A stretch of DNA of 64,000 bases from Massilia sp. Root351 (GTDB taxonomy: Bacteria > Pseudomonadota > Gammaproteobacteria > Burkholderiales > Burkholderiaceae_D). The DNA lies in the NCBI RefSeq assembly GCF_001425045.1, contig NZ_LMDJ01000001.1, forward strand, positions 124,001 through 188,000. Reading direction: 5' to 3'. The notes beneath the pieces are model-generated. The model did not search any database, was not told where the DNA came from, and worked only from the letters and a program-made list of their open reading frames with translations. Each line of letters starts with the position of its first letter. The stretch's first letter is position 1. Shown here in pieces: positions 9,368-18,024 of the stretch. The position numbers and the translations under genes are program-made.

Positions 9368-10033
9368 TCAGACCTGCTGGAAGTTGATCGGCACCAGCAC
9401 GTACACCGCGACCGGCTTGCCGTCTTCCATATAGGGCTTGAACAGCGCGCGCATGGCGGCGACGCGGCCCGCTTCGTCCAGGTTGCCGGAACCGGAGGAC
9501 TTGGCGATGATGGCCTGCTCCGGCAAGCCTTTTTCGCTGATCAGCACGCGCAGCATGACTACGCCGGTTTCGCCCAGGCGGCGTGAAATGGTGGGATACA
9601 CCGGCGCCGGCGCACGCACGTACTCCACGCCCTGCACCAGGCGCGGCGCGGCAGGTGGCGCCGGCGGCGCCGGGGCGGCCTGCTGCGGCTGCGCGGTGGA
9701 CGGCGCGCTTGGCGCGTCCGCGCTGCGCGGCTGGGCCGGCGGCGGCGTGATGGTGTTTTCGACGGTGATGTTCAGCAGCGGCAGTGGCGGCGGCGTGATG
9801 GCCGGGGCCTGCATGACGGGAACGGTCTTGGGCGCCGGCGGTTCCGGCTGCGGCGCGGGAGGCGCCACGAACGACACGTTGACTACCTGCGGCAGCACGG
9901 CATGCACGGCGTCGCGCAGCATGCCCGTTTGCAGCAGGTAGAAGAATCCTGCATGAATGGCGACGATCGCCGTGAATTTACCCAGCTTTGCCAGCCCGTC
10001 GGGTGAGGGCCCGTCTATCGTCATCGCATGCAT
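9368..10033 (-). CDS. tonB: Energy transducer TonB
   Basis: A 221-residue TonB-family protein. It has one N-terminal membrane anchor (about residues 17-50), a Pro-rich periplasmic spacer with repeated PAPQPEPPAP-type sequence, and a C-terminal TonB domain beginning at ISRRLGETGVVMLRVLIS and ending PINFQQV. It would couple the ExbB-ExbD motor to outer-membrane receptors such as the two in this window. The start at 10033 has AAGGAA 4 bases upstream, and that site overlaps the end of bfd. The gene is co-directional with bfd and sits under a strong Fur box, so it is likely iron-regulated. The exbB-exbD-like pair lies far away at 42270. Confidence 0.93.
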   Translation of the reverse strand: MHAMTIDGPSPDGLAKLGKFTAIVAIHAGFFYLLQTGMLRDAVHAVLPQVVNVSFVAPPAPQPEPPAPKTVPVMQAPAITPPPLPLLNITVENTITPPPAQPRSADAPSAPSTAQPQQAAPAPPAPPAAPRLVQGVEYVRAPAPVYPTISRRLGETGVVMLRVLISEKGLPEQAIIAKSSGSGNLDEAGRVAAMRALFKPYMEDGKPVAVYVLVPINFQQV

Positions 10034-10041
10034 TGCATTCC

Positions 10042-10248
10042 TTACGTGGTCATGGAAGGCCGCTTCAATACTGTTTCATTGATGCAGCCCAGATGTGCGG
10101 TCAGGATCTCTTCGGCAGTCGAAGCGCATTGGCCGCAGCACGTGGCCAGGCCCAGGTCGGCGCGCAATTCGTCGATCGAAGTGATGCCCAGTTCTATGGC
10201 TTGACGGATTTCGCGGTCTGAGATGTTGTTGCAAATACAAACAATCAT
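10042..10248 (-). CDS. bfd: Bacterioferritin-associated ferredoxin (BFD-like [2Fe-2S] protein)
   Basis: A 68-residue protein with the four cluster cysteines in the BFD arrangement: CIC near the N-terminus (residues 4 and 6) and CCGQC near residues 37-41. The [2Fe-2S] protein binds bacterioferritin and delivers electrons to release stored iron. It is the first gene of a two-gene minus-strand unit with tonB, 8 bases apart. A near-consensus Fur box about 80 bases upstream predicts expression under iron starvation, which fits iron release. Confidence 0.95.
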   Translation of the reverse strand: MIVCICNNISDREIRQAIELGITSIDELRADLGLATCCGQCASTAEEILTAHLGCINETVLKRPSMTT

Positions 10249-10325
10249 TGCGTTACCTTCTGGCTAGGATGGTGCTAACTAAATGCTCACTGATTCTGAT
10301 GCCGATTCGTCACTTTTAATTGTTT

Positions 10326-10344
10326 CTTAATGAGAATCATTATC
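10326..10344. promoter_or_regulatory. Fur box in the bfd-feoA divergent region
   Basis: By eye 16 of 19 positions match the consensus GATAATGATAATCATTATC; the core GAGAATCATTATC (10332-10344) has a single mismatch. It is the strongest Fur site seen in the window and lies upstream of the divergent bfd-tonB and feoAB units. Confidence 0.85.
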
Positions 10345-10403
10345 ATTACGTTTCCTATTCTGCCGCAACCCGGCGTACAATGCAAGCAGTTCCTGCAAAT
10401 CCA

Positions 10404-10428
10404 ACTCATTCTCATTTAGCTCTATAAT
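10404..10428 (+). promoter_or_regulatory. feoAB promoter with a second Fur-box-like site
   Basis: A perfect -10 hexamer TATAAT lies at 10423-10428, just after a Fur-like repeat (ACTCATTCTCATTT, from 10404; about 12 of 19 matches). No convincing -35 is seen. Transcription would start near 10435, which argues against ATG 10427 and for ATG 10469 as the feoA start. Confidence 0.6.
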
Positions 10429-10468
10429 GGCCGCACAGAAATTCATCACCGATCCGACTGGAAGCCCC

Positions 10469-10741
10469 ATGACGCAAGCGCCCCCCCTGACCCAACTCGA
10501 CACGCTGGAGACCGGCAGAAGCGCCGTGGTCGTGCACGTGGCGCCGGGCAATCCGCAAGAAATGGAAGACGGCGCCGACCTGGCGCGGCGCCTGATGGAG
10601 CTGGGCTTCGTGCCCGGCGAGCGCATCCGCATGCTGAAGCGCGGCATGCCGGGCGGCGAGCCGCTGGCCATCAAGGTCGGCAACTCCACTTTTGCATTGC
10701 GCCGCTTCGAGGCCGCGCTGATCTCCATTCAACCGGAATAA
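10469..10741 (+). CDS. feoA: Ferrous iron transport protein A
   Basis: A 90-residue SH3-like protein with the FeoA pattern LMELGFVPGERIRMLKR, GGEPLAIKVGNSTFALRR. It is a small cytoplasmic partner of FeoB. The in-frame ATG at 10427 overlaps the TATAAT of the promoter, so the start at 10469 is preferred; it gives the usual family length. feoB begins 3 bases after its stop. The operon sits downstream of two Fur-like sites. Confidence 0.93.
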   Translation: MTQAPPLTQLDTLETGRSAVVVHVAPGNPQEMEDGADLARRLMELGFVPGERIRMLKRGMPGGEPLAIKVGNSTFALRRFEAALISIQPE

Positions 10742-10744
10742 ACC

Positions 10745-12634
10745 ATGGGTGCAGTAGAAAAACCGGCGCAGGCCGCAGCGCAGGCGCCGATGGTGGCCCT
10801 GCTGGGCAATCCGAACTGCGGCAAGACCGCGCTGTTCAACCGCATCACCGGCGCGCGCCAGAAAGTGGCCAACTACGCCGGCGTGACCATCGAACGCAAG
10901 GAAGGCCAGTTCACTTCGCCCGACGGCCACGGCTTCCGCCTGCTGGACCTGCCGGGCGCCTATTCGCTGAAAGCCCACACGCCGGACGAAGCCATCACGC
11001 GTGACGTGGTGGCCGGCCTGCGCGCCGGCGAAGCGGCGCCGGACGTGGTGGTGTGCGTGGTGGACGCCACCAACCTGCGCCTGAACCTGCGCCTGGTGCT
11101 GGAGATCAAGCGCCTCGGCCTGCCGATGATACTGGCGCTGAACATGGTGGACGTGGCCAGGAAGCGCGGTATCGCGATCGACGCCGACAAGCTGGCCCGG
11201 GAACTGGGCATGACGGTGGTGGAAACCGTGGCGGTGACGGCGGGCGGCGAAAAGTCGCTGCTGCGCGCGCTGGACCTGATGTGGCCGCTGGCCGCCAGCA
11301 AGGCCAATCCGCTGGCCGCCATCGACGCGGTGCCGGTGGAGGAGACGCAGCGCGAAGTGCGGCGCATCCTGTCCGTGGTCAGCAACGACAGCGCGGACAA
11401 GGGCAACCTGAGCGAAAAGATCGATGACGTGGTGCTGCACCCGGTGCTCGGCCCCATCATCCTGGCGGTGCTGATGTTCCTGGTGTTCCAGGCGGTGTTC
11501 GCCTGGGCCGCGCCCGTCATGGAATGGATCAAGGACACGGTGGACGGCGGCGGCGGCCTGCTCAAGGAGCACATGGCCGACGGCGTGCTGCGCAGCCTGC
11601 TGGTGGACGGCGTGATCAGCGGCGTGGGCAGCGTGCTGGTGTTCCTGCCGCAGATCCTGATCCTGTTCTTCTTCATCTTGGTACTGGAAGACTGCGGCTA
11701 CCTGCCGCGCGCGGCCTTCCTGCTGGACCGCATGATGGGCGGCGTGGGCCTGTCCGGGCGCGCCTTCATCCCGCTGCTGTCCAGCTTTGCCTGCGCCATC
11801 CCGGGCGTGATGGCGGCGCGCACCATCCAGAATCCGCGCGACCGCCTGGTCACCATCATGATCGCCCCGCTGATGACTTGCTCGGCGCGCCTGCCGGTGT
11901 ACGCGCTGGTGATTGCCGCCTTCATCCCCGAGCGCGAAGTGTGGGGCATGCTCAGCCTGCAGGGCCTGGTGCTGTTCGGGCTGTACGTGGCCGGCATCGT
12001 CTCGGCCATGGCGGTGGCGTGGTTCTTCAAGCGTTCGCTGGGCGCCAAGAGCAAGCAGCCGCTGATGCTGGAACTGCCCAGCTACCACTGGCCGCATATG
12101 CGCAACCTGGCCATCGGCCTGTGGGAGCGCGCCAAGATCTTCCTGACCCGCGTCGGCACCGTGATCCTGACGTTGATGGTGCTGCTGTGGGCGCTGAGCA
12201 GCTTCCCCGGCGCGCCGGAAGGCGCCACCCATCCGCCGATCTACTACAGCCTGGCGGGCTTGCTGGGGCGCGGCCTGGAATTCATCTTCGCGCCGATCGG
12301 CTTCAACTGGCAGATCTGCATCGCGCTGGTGCCGGGCATGGCCGCGCGCGAAGTGGCGGTAGGCGCGCTGGGCACGGTGTACGCGCTGTCCCAGACCGGC
12401 GACGAGCTGGCCTCGCAGCTCGAGCCCATCCTGTCGCAGACCTGGTCGATGGCCACCGCGCTGTCGCTGCTGGCCTGGTACGTGTTCGCGCCGCAATGCC
12501 TGTCCACCCTGTCGGTGGTGCGCCGCGAAACCGGCAGCGTGCGCTACGCCTTCATCATGGCTGGCTACATGTTCGCGCTGGCCTATACGGCGTCGTTCAT
12601 CACCTACCGCGTTGCGGTCATGCTGGGAGCCTGA
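10745..12634 (+). CDS. feoB: Ferrous iron transporter B (GTPase-coupled permease)
   Basis: A 629-residue inner-membrane Fe(II) transporter. The N-terminal G domain shows G1 GNPNCGKT (residues 21-28), the G2 region NYAGVTIERKEG, G3 DLPGAYSL and G4 NMVD. The C-terminal half holds the Gate segments, for example PRAAFLLDRMMGGVGLSGRAF and LSSFACAIPGVMAAR. It is shorter than the E. coli protein because the linker between the G domain and the membrane part is brief, as in many beta-proteobacteria. It lies between feoA and a Cys-rich peptide gene in one operon. Confidence 0.96.
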   Translation: MGAVEKPAQAAAQAPMVALLGNPNCGKTALFNRITGARQKVANYAGVTIERKEGQFTSPDGHGFRLLDLPGAYSLKAHTPDEAITRDVVAGLRAGEAAPDVVVCVVDATNLRLNLRLVLEIKRLGLPMILALNMVDVARKRGIAIDADKLARELGMTVVETVAVTAGGEKSLLRALDLMWPLAASKANPLAAIDAVPVEETQREVRRILSVVSNDSADKGNLSEKIDDVVLHPVLGPIILAVLMFLVFQAVFAWAAPVMEWIKDTVDGGGGLLKEHMADGVLRSLLVDGVISGVGSVLVFLPQILILFFFILVLEDCGYLPRAAFLLDRMMGGVGLSGRAFIPLLSSFACAIPGVMAARTIQNPRDRLVTIMIAPLMTCSARLPVYALVIAAFIPEREVWGMLSLQGLVLFGLYVAGIVSAMAVAWFFKRSLGAKSKQPLMLELPSYHWPHMRNLAIGLWERAKIFLTRVGTVILTLMVLLWALSSFPGAPEGATHPPIYYSLAGLLGRGLEFIFAPIGFNWQICIALVPGMAAREVAVGALGTVYALSQTGDELASQLEPILSQTWSMATALSLLAWYVFAPQCLSTLSVVRRETGSVRYAFIMAGYMFALAYTASFITYRVAVMLGA

Positions 12635-12635
12635 T

Positions 12636-12923
12636 ATGTGGCAGCAGATCATCGTCGGCCTGATCGTCGCAGCGGCGCTGGTGCACGCCAGCACCAAGTA
12701 TCTGCCGGCCGGCTGGCGCCGCCGCATCGTCTACGGGCTGGCCCGGTGCGGGCTGAACGAAGACAAGCTGGCCAGGTTCTTCAAGGTGCAGGACAGCTGC
12801 GGTTCCGGCTGCGGTTCCTGCGGCAGCTGCGGCAGCGGCGGCAGCGGCGGTAGCAAAGACGCCGCCGCCCCGCCGTCCCCGCCGGTATCCCGGCGCGTCA
12901 TCAAGCTCCACGTCCAGCGCTGA
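12636..12923 (+). CDS. Small Cys/Gly-rich membrane protein at the end of the feo operon (DUF6587/FeoC-like position)
   Basis: A 95-residue peptide: one N-terminal membrane helix (IIVGLIVAAALVHA), a basic stretch (GWRRRIVYGLARCG), and a tail with CGSGCGSCGSCGSGGSGG-type cysteines ending in a Pro/Arg-rich end. ATG 12636 follows GGGAG by 7 bases and lies 1 base after the feoB stop, so it is surely co-translated with FeoB. It resembles the short proteins filed as DUF6587 or FeoB-associated Cys-rich membrane proteins. A role as iron or redox sensor or accessory of FeoB is an inference. It has no winged-helix FeoC sequence. Confidence 0.8.
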   Translation: MWQQIIVGLIVAAALVHASTKYLPAGWRRRIVYGLARCGLNEDKLARFFKVQDSCGSGCGSCGSCGSGGSGGSKDAAAPPSPPVSRRVIKLHVQR

Positions 12924-12938
12924 TCTTTCCGGCCAGAC

Positions 12939-12992
12939 AAATGGGGTCAGGGTTAATTTTCCCGTGCGGGAAAATTAACCCTGACCCCATTT
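12939..12992. repeat. REP-like perfect inverted repeat (GGGGTCAGGGTTAATT family), copy 1
   Basis: Two perfect 25-base arms (12939-12963, 12968-12992) enclose the tetraloop GTGC. The outer 19 bases of each arm are identical to those of the hairpin at 35230. It sits between convergent genes, 15 bases after the Cys-rich peptide stop and just before the stop of the flavoprotein gene, and could act as a two-way terminator. It is best explained as a REP-type mobile palindrome. Confidence 0.85.
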
Positions 12993-12996
12993 TGCT

Positions 12997-14601
12997 TTAC
13001 GGCAGTGGATGGAAGGACTCGGCCTGGGCCACGGGCCAGTACAGGCCGAACACCGGCGGCAGCTTGGAGAGCAGGGTGGGATCGAGCAGCTGGCCGGGCT
13101 CGAGGTAGGGCAGCAGCGCGGACGCGAGCTTGACCTGGTTGGGCGAGATGCGCCGCACGATGTGGTGCGGCTTCAGTTGCGACGGATGGGTCAGGCCGGC
13201 GGCGGCGATCAGCTCGGCCAGCGCTTTCAGCGTGTTCTGGTGGAAGTGCGCCACGCGCTGGGTCTTGTCCGGCACCACCAGCGCGCGCTGGCGCAGCTTG
13301 TCTTGCGTGGCCACGCCGGTCGGGCAGTGGTCGGTGTGGCAGCTCTGGCTCTGGATGCAGCCCAGCGCGAACATGAAGCCGCGCGCGGAGTTGCACCAGT
13401 CGGCGCCCAGCGCCAAGGTGCGCGCGATGTCGAAGGCGGTGATGATCTTGCCCGAGGCGCCGATCTTGATGCGCTCGCGCAGCCCGGCCCCTACCAGCGT
13501 GTTGTGCACCAGCAGCAGCGCCTCCTGCAGCGGCGTGCCGACGTGGTCGGTGAACTCCAGCGGCGCCGCGCCGGTGCCGCCTTCGCTGCCGTCGACCACG
13601 ATGAAGTCGGGCGTGATGCCGCACGCCAGCATGGCCTTGACGATGCCGAAAAATTCCCACGGGTGGCCGATGGCCAGCTTGAAACCGGTCGGCTTGCCGC
13701 CGGACAGCTTGCGCAGCCGGTCGATGAAGGCCAGCATTTCCAGCGGCGTGGAGAAGGCCGAGTGGTTGGCCGGCGAGATGCAGTCCACGCCCGCCATGAC
13801 GCCGCGCGTGGCGGCGATCTCCGCGCTCACCTTGGGCCCGGGCAGCACGCCGCCGTGGCCGGGCTTGGCGCCCTGCGACAGCTTCAGTTCTATCATCTTC
13901 ACCTGCGCGGTGCAGGCGTTGGCGGCGAAGTTCTGTTCCGAGAAGCTGCCGTCCGCGTTGCGGCAGCCGAAGTAGCCCGAGCCGATTTCCCATACCAGGT
14001 CGCCGCCGTTTTCGCGGTGGTAGGGGCTGATGCTGCCTTCGCCGGTGTCGTGCATGAAGCCGCCGATGCGCGCGCCGCCGTTGAGCGCCAGGATGGCGTT
14101 GGCCGACAGCGAGCCGAAGCTCATGGCCGACACGTTGAACACGCTGGCCTTGTAGGGCTGGGCGCGCGGGCAGTCCGGATGGTTGCCGATTTCGATGCGG
14201 AAGTCGTGGCCGTTCACCGGCACCGGCTGGATCGAGTGGTTGATCCATTCGTAGCCGGCCTGGTAGACGTCAAGCTGGGTGCCGAAGGGGCGCTTGTCGG
14301 TGTCGAGCTTGGCGCGCTGGTAGACGATGCTGCGCTGGTTGCGCGAGAACGGCGCGGCCGACTGGTCGTCCTCCAGCAGGTATTGGCGGATCTCGGGCCG
14401 GATCGCCTCGAACATGAAGCGGAAGTGCGCCAGGATGGGGTAGTTGCGCCGCAGCGCGCGCTTGGTCTGCAGCACGTCGGCGATGCCGACGGCGGTCAGC
14501 ACGGCCGCCGCCGCCGGCACCCACAGCGGCGCGCCCATGGCCAGTGACAGCGGCAGGGCGGCGGCAGCGCCGGCGAATGCGGAATAACGCAGCATGGTCA
14601 T
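12997..14601 (-). CDS. FMN-binding glutamate synthase family protein (GltB2-like)
   Basis: A 534-residue protein with an N-terminal hydrophobic segment (residues about 6-42) followed by the FMN/glutamate-synthase central domain: SAMSFGSLS, KPGHGGVLPGPKVS, DGSEGGTGAAPLEF, and a Cys-containing region LGCIQSQSCHTDHCPTG corresponding to the 3Fe-4S cluster cysteines. It lacks the glutaminase and GXGXG domains of full GltB, so it is a stand-alone family member whose reaction is not known. Membrane attachment is suggested by the N-terminus. It lies between the feo operon and the siderophore receptor without an obvious functional link. Both an outward REP-like hairpin and a terminator isolate it from its neighbours. 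Confidence 0.9.
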   Translation of the reverse strand: MTMLRYSAFAGAAAALPLSLAMGAPLWVPAAAAVLTAVGIADVLQTKRALRRNYPILAHFRFMFEAIRPEIRQYLLEDDQSAAPFSRNQRSIVYQRAKLDTDKRPFGTQLDVYQAGYEWINHSIQPVPVNGHDFRIEIGNHPDCPRAQPYKASVFNVSAMSFGSLSANAILALNGGARIGGFMHDTGEGSISPYHRENGGDLVWEIGSGYFGCRNADGSFSEQNFAANACTAQVKMIELKLSQGAKPGHGGVLPGPKVSAEIAATRGVMAGVDCISPANHSAFSTPLEMLAFIDRLRKLSGGKPTGFKLAIGHPWEFFGIVKAMLACGITPDFIVVDGSEGGTGAAPLEFTDHVGTPLQEALLLVHNTLVGAGLRERIKIGASGKIITAFDIARTLALGADWCNSARGFMFALGCIQSQSCHTDHCPTGVATQDKLRQRALVVPDKTQRVAHFHQNTLKALAELIAAAGLTHPSQLKPHHIVRRISPNQVKLASALLPYLEPGQLLDPTLLSKLPPVFGLYWPVAQAESFHPLP

Positions 14602-14645
14602 GGACGCTCCTGGTCGGTACGGTGGGCCGATTGTAGGGCGGAAAC

Positions 14646-14685
14646 AAAAAAAGCGCCACCGGGGTTCGGTGAACCCGGTGGCGCT
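14646..14685 (-). terminator. Rho-independent terminator of the siderophore receptor gene
   Basis: A GC-rich stem (14652-14667 with 14671-14685, one bulged G) has an A-run at 14646-14652, which is a T-run on the minus strand. It lies 44 bases beyond the receptor stop and upstream of the flavoprotein start. Confidence 0.85.
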
Positions 14686-14728
14686 GCACGCATGGCCTGC
14701 CCGCGAAGGGGCGGCCGGGGCGGGATGC

Positions 14729-17101
14729 TTAGAAGCGGAAGTTGGCGGTCAGGCTGGCCGAGCGCGGGGTGCTCGGGGTGTAGCGGTAGCCGGACTTGTT
14801 GATCGCCGCGACATAGGTCTCGTCGGTGATGTTGTTGATGTTCAGCTGCAGGTCCACGTTCTTGTTGATGGCGTACGCAGCCATGGCGTTGGCAACCCAG
14901 TAGCCTTCCACGAAGGCCGGGGTGCCGACGGCGCCGTCGGTGCCGCGCAGCATGTCGCCCGAATAGCGCAGGCCGCCGCCGATCTTCAGGCCCATCGGCA
15001 GGGTGTACGAGGTCCATGCGGTGAACGAATCCTTGGGCGTGTAGGTCAGCTGGTTCTCGCCGCTGGCGCTGATGGTCTTGCCGGACAGGACTTCGGTTTT
15101 CATGTGGGCGTAGCCCGCGCTGACCAGCCAGCCGCGCGCGATCTCGCCGGTGACGCCGATTTCAATGCCTTCGACGCGCTTCTTGCCGGTCTGGTAGTAC
15201 TTGGTCAGGTCGGTCGCGTCCTGCTCCACTTCGTTCTTCACGGTGGTGCGGTAGATGGCGCCGGTCAGGGCCAGCTTCTGCTTCAGCAGGTCCCACTTGC
15301 CGCCGATTTCCTGGGTCACGGTTTCCTGCGGGTCGAACTTCGGATTGGCCGCGCTGTTGGCGCTGGCGGACAGGGCGAAATTGTTGCCGCCCGGCGGCTG
15401 CTTGGAGGTGGCCACGGTGGCGTACACGCTGCTGTCCGGGGTCGGCTTGTACAGCGCCGACAGCTTGCCGTTGACCAGCGTGTCCGACGCGGTCAGGTTG
15501 GTCGGCACCGGGGTGCCCACCGGGATCGCGGTACCGGTGGCGGTCGACAGGGCCACCGCGTTGTAGGTGGTGCGGTAGTGGTCGGCGCGGATGCCGCCGC
15601 TGAACATCCACTGCTCGCCCAGCTTGGCGGTGTCGAACAGGTACAGGCTCTGGGTGTTGGTGCTGCCGTCGGTGAACGCGCCGCTGCGGGTCGGGTTCAG
15701 GCCGGTGAGCGCGGCCGACGGGTCGGGCGCGTACAGCGGGGTGTCGGCCAGGGTGCCCAGGCTGGCGGCCAGGTAGCTGTAGCTGACCTGCTTCTCGTTG
15801 GTGAACTCCACGCCGGCCACGGCGGTGTGCTTCATGCCGGCCGCGTCGAATTCGGCGGTCAGGTTGGTCTGGTTGGTCAGGATCTCGTTGCGCTGGTCCT
15901 TGATGGTGCGGGTGTTGCGCTTCAACATCCATTGCGAGGTCGGCAGCACCACGCCGGCCGGGGTCTCGGTGATCAGGTTGCCCACCGCGCCGGTGGTGGC
16001 GTTCAGGCCGGTCACCATGAAGGCGGTCAGCAGGTAGTCCTGCTTGGTCTTGCCGAAGCGCGCGGTGTTCTGCAGCTTCAGGGACGGCGAGAAGTCGTGG
16101 TCCACGCGCACGGTGGCCATGTCCGCTTTCACCTTGTCGTAGTCGCTGGTCGAGCCGTAGAAGCCTTCCGGGTCCACCATGGCGGCGCTGTTCAGGTACA
16201 GGCGGCGCTTGGCGGCGTCTTTATTGTTCGAGTCCGGGCTGCTGTAGCCGGGCAGGCCGATGGTCGGCACGCCGCCATCGGGGATGTTGTCCTGGTCCAC
16301 GTGCAGGTAGCTCAGGGTCAGGCGGGTCGGGCTGCCCAGGCCGAAGGAAACGGTCGGCGCGATGGCCCAGCGCTTGTTCTTGATCACGTCGCGGCCCGGC
16401 TTGCCGCTGTCCTGCGCCAGCGCGTTGAAGCGGAAAGCGATGCCTTTTTCAGCGCTCAGCACCTGGTTCACGTCGGCGGTGGCGCGCTTTTGCTTGGCGC
16501 TGCCCACGGTCACGCGGCCGGAGTAGGCGTCCTGCATCTGGGCCTGCTTGGAGGTCAGGTTGACCGAGCCGGTCGGCGAGCCGCGGCCGCTGTCGGTGCC
16601 GGCCGGGCCCTTCAGGATGTCGATCTGTTCCACGTTGAAGGTGTCGCGCGAGATCGAGCCCATGTCGCGCACGCCGTCCACGTAGATGCTGCTGGAGGCG
16701 TCGAAGCCGCGCATGAAGATGGCGTCGCCGGTGTTGGTGTTGCCGTTTTCTCCCAGGAAGAAGGCGCCCACGCCCGGGGTGTTGGCCAGCGCTTCGGTCA
16801 GGGTCACGGCGCCTTGCTGTTCGATCAGCTCGCGCTTGATGACGGTGATGGTCTGCGGCGTGTTGACCAGCAGTTCCGTGTATTTGCCGGACGCGGCGCG
16901 GTCGGCCTTGAATTCGTTCTCTTTGGCGCCTTCGACGCGCACTTCCTGCACCGCGCCGGCCGGGGCGGCGGCACTGCTGCCGGCGGCGGCGGCTTCGGCT
17001 GCGTGGGCGCCAGTGGCAGCCATCGGCAGCAGCATGGCGGCCAGGAGCGTGTTCATCGGAGTGAAGGCTGGGGTTGCGTGCTTGCGGCTTTTGATTGCCA
17101 T
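14729..17101 (-). CDS. TonB-dependent catecholate siderophore receptor, Fiu-like
   Basis: A 790-residue outer-membrane receptor. It has a signal peptide ending near GAHAAEA, a TonB-box-like QEVRVEG, and a plug with LVNTPQTITVIKRELIEQQG, FMRGFDASSSIYVDGVRD and VEQIDILKGPAGTDSGRGSP as in Fiu/FhuE/PiuA-type siderophore receptors. It ends in a 22-strand-type barrel with terminal F (LTANFRF). The start at 17101 leaves 70 bases to a Fur box; the longer in-frame start at 17191 would overlap that box. With piuC in the same block, the pair recalls fiu-ybiX of E. coli. It probably imports Fe(III)-catecholates using TonB/ExbBD energy. Confidence 0.92.
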   Translation of the reverse strand: MAIKSRKHATPAFTPMNTLLAAMLLPMAATGAHAAEAAAAGSSAAAPAGAVQEVRVEGAKENEFKADRAASGKYTELLVNTPQTITVIKRELIEQQGAVTLTEALANTPGVGAFFLGENGNTNTGDAIFMRGFDASSSIYVDGVRDMGSISRDTFNVEQIDILKGPAGTDSGRGSPTGSVNLTSKQAQMQDAYSGRVTVGSAKQKRATADVNQVLSAEKGIAFRFNALAQDSGKPGRDVIKNKRWAIAPTVSFGLGSPTRLTLSYLHVDQDNIPDGGVPTIGLPGYSSPDSNNKDAAKRRLYLNSAAMVDPEGFYGSTSDYDKVKADMATVRVDHDFSPSLKLQNTARFGKTKQDYLLTAFMVTGLNATTGAVGNLITETPAGVVLPTSQWMLKRNTRTIKDQRNEILTNQTNLTAEFDAAGMKHTAVAGVEFTNEKQVSYSYLAASLGTLADTPLYAPDPSAALTGLNPTRSGAFTDGSTNTQSLYLFDTAKLGEQWMFSGGIRADHYRTTYNAVALSTATGTAIPVGTPVPTNLTASDTLVNGKLSALYKPTPDSSVYATVATSKQPPGGNNFALSASANSAANPKFDPQETVTQEIGGKWDLLKQKLALTGAIYRTTVKNEVEQDATDLTKYYQTGKKRVEGIEIGVTGEIARGWLVSAGYAHMKTEVLSGKTISASGENQLTYTPKDSFTAWTSYTLPMGLKIGGGLRYSGDMLRGTDGAVGTPAFVEGYWVANAMAAYAINKNVDLQLNINNITDETYVAAINKSGYRYTPSTPRSASLTANFRF

Positions 17102-17170
17102 GTTGTGTTTTCTCGGTAAAAGTTTGTAAAGATCAACGAGATGATAGCAATTGCAAGCCACTATGTAAAC

Positions 17171-17189
17171 GAGAATTGTTATCATTCCC
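17171..17189. promoter_or_regulatory. Fur box upstream of the Fiu-like receptor
   Basis: GAGAATTGTTATCATTCCC matches 13 of 19 positions of the Fur consensus, including TATCATT. It lies 70 bases upstream of the receptor start on the minus strand and about 100 bases before the divergent GST gene. Confidence 0.75.
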
Positions 17190-17283
17190 ATTCAGCTAGA
17201 GTGATAGTTCCAGCCGAAACATGGCGGGAATGCTAAGCTGGCGGATTGCGGGGCGCGCCCCGCGCACTATGAGGAAAGCCGTC

Positions 17284-17955
17284 ATGATCGTGGTCCATCA
17301 CCTGAACAATTCGCGCTCGCAACGCGTGCTGTGGCTGCTCGAGGAACTGGGGCTGGAATACGACATCGTGCGCTACCAGCGCGACGCCAAGACCATGCTG
17401 GCGCCGCCGTCGCTGCGCGCCATCCACCCGCTGGGCAAGTCGCCCGTGATCACCGACGGCGACGCCACGGTGGCCGAATCGGGCGCCATCATCGAATACC
17501 TGGTGGAAAAGTACGGCAACGGCAGGCTGGTGCCGCCCGCCGGCAGCGCCGACAAGCGGCGCTGGACCTATTTCCTGCACTATGCGGAAGGCTCGGCCAT
17601 GGCGCCGCTGCTGATGAAGCTGGTGTTCGACCGGGTCGAGAGCAGTCCGGCGCCGTTCTTCGTCAAACCCATCGCCAAGGCCATCGCGGCCAAGGTCAAG
17701 GGCAGCTACATCCTGCCGCAGATCGAGCAGCACCTGGATTACCTGGAAGGCGAACTGGGCAAGACCGAGTGGTTCGCCGGCGCCGAGTTCAGCGCGGCCG
17801 ACGTGCAGATGAGCTTCCCGCTCGAAGCGGCCGCCGCGCGCGGCGGCCTGGCGCGCAGCCGCCCCAAGCTGATGGCCTTCCTGGAGCGCATCCACGCCCG
17901 CCACGCCTACCAGCGCGCGCTGGAAAAAGGCGGCCCCTACGAGCTGCTGCGCTGA
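17284..17955 (+). CDS. Glutathione S-transferase family protein
   Basis: A 223-residue cytosolic GST. The thioredoxin-like N-domain contains HHLNNSRSQRVLWLLEEL, where the Ser/Asn region would activate glutathione, and LGKSPVITDGDATVAESGAII, with the cis-Pro and the ES pair that binds the gamma-glutamyl moiety. The all-helical C-domain follows, with FSAADVQMSFPLE as N-capping box. ATG 17284 has GAGGAA upstream at good distance; frames opening at 17221 or 17269 would place that site inside the coding region. Substrate unknown. It stands alone, divergent from the receptor gene. Confidence 0.92.
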   Translation: MIVVHHLNNSRSQRVLWLLEELGLEYDIVRYQRDAKTMLAPPSLRAIHPLGKSPVITDGDATVAESGAIIEYLVEKYGNGRLVPPAGSADKRRWTYFLHYAEGSAMAPLLMKLVFDRVESSPAPFFVKPIAKAIAAKVKGSYILPQIEQHLDYLEGELGKTEWFAGAEFSAADVQMSFPLEAAAARGGLARSRPKLMAFLERIHARHAYQRALEKGGPYELLR

Positions 17956-18024
17956 GCCGGTGCGCTGGGGGGGCGGCGGTGGCCAGTGCTAGAATGGCGC
18001 CACTGAACCAGAAGCAGATTCTCC

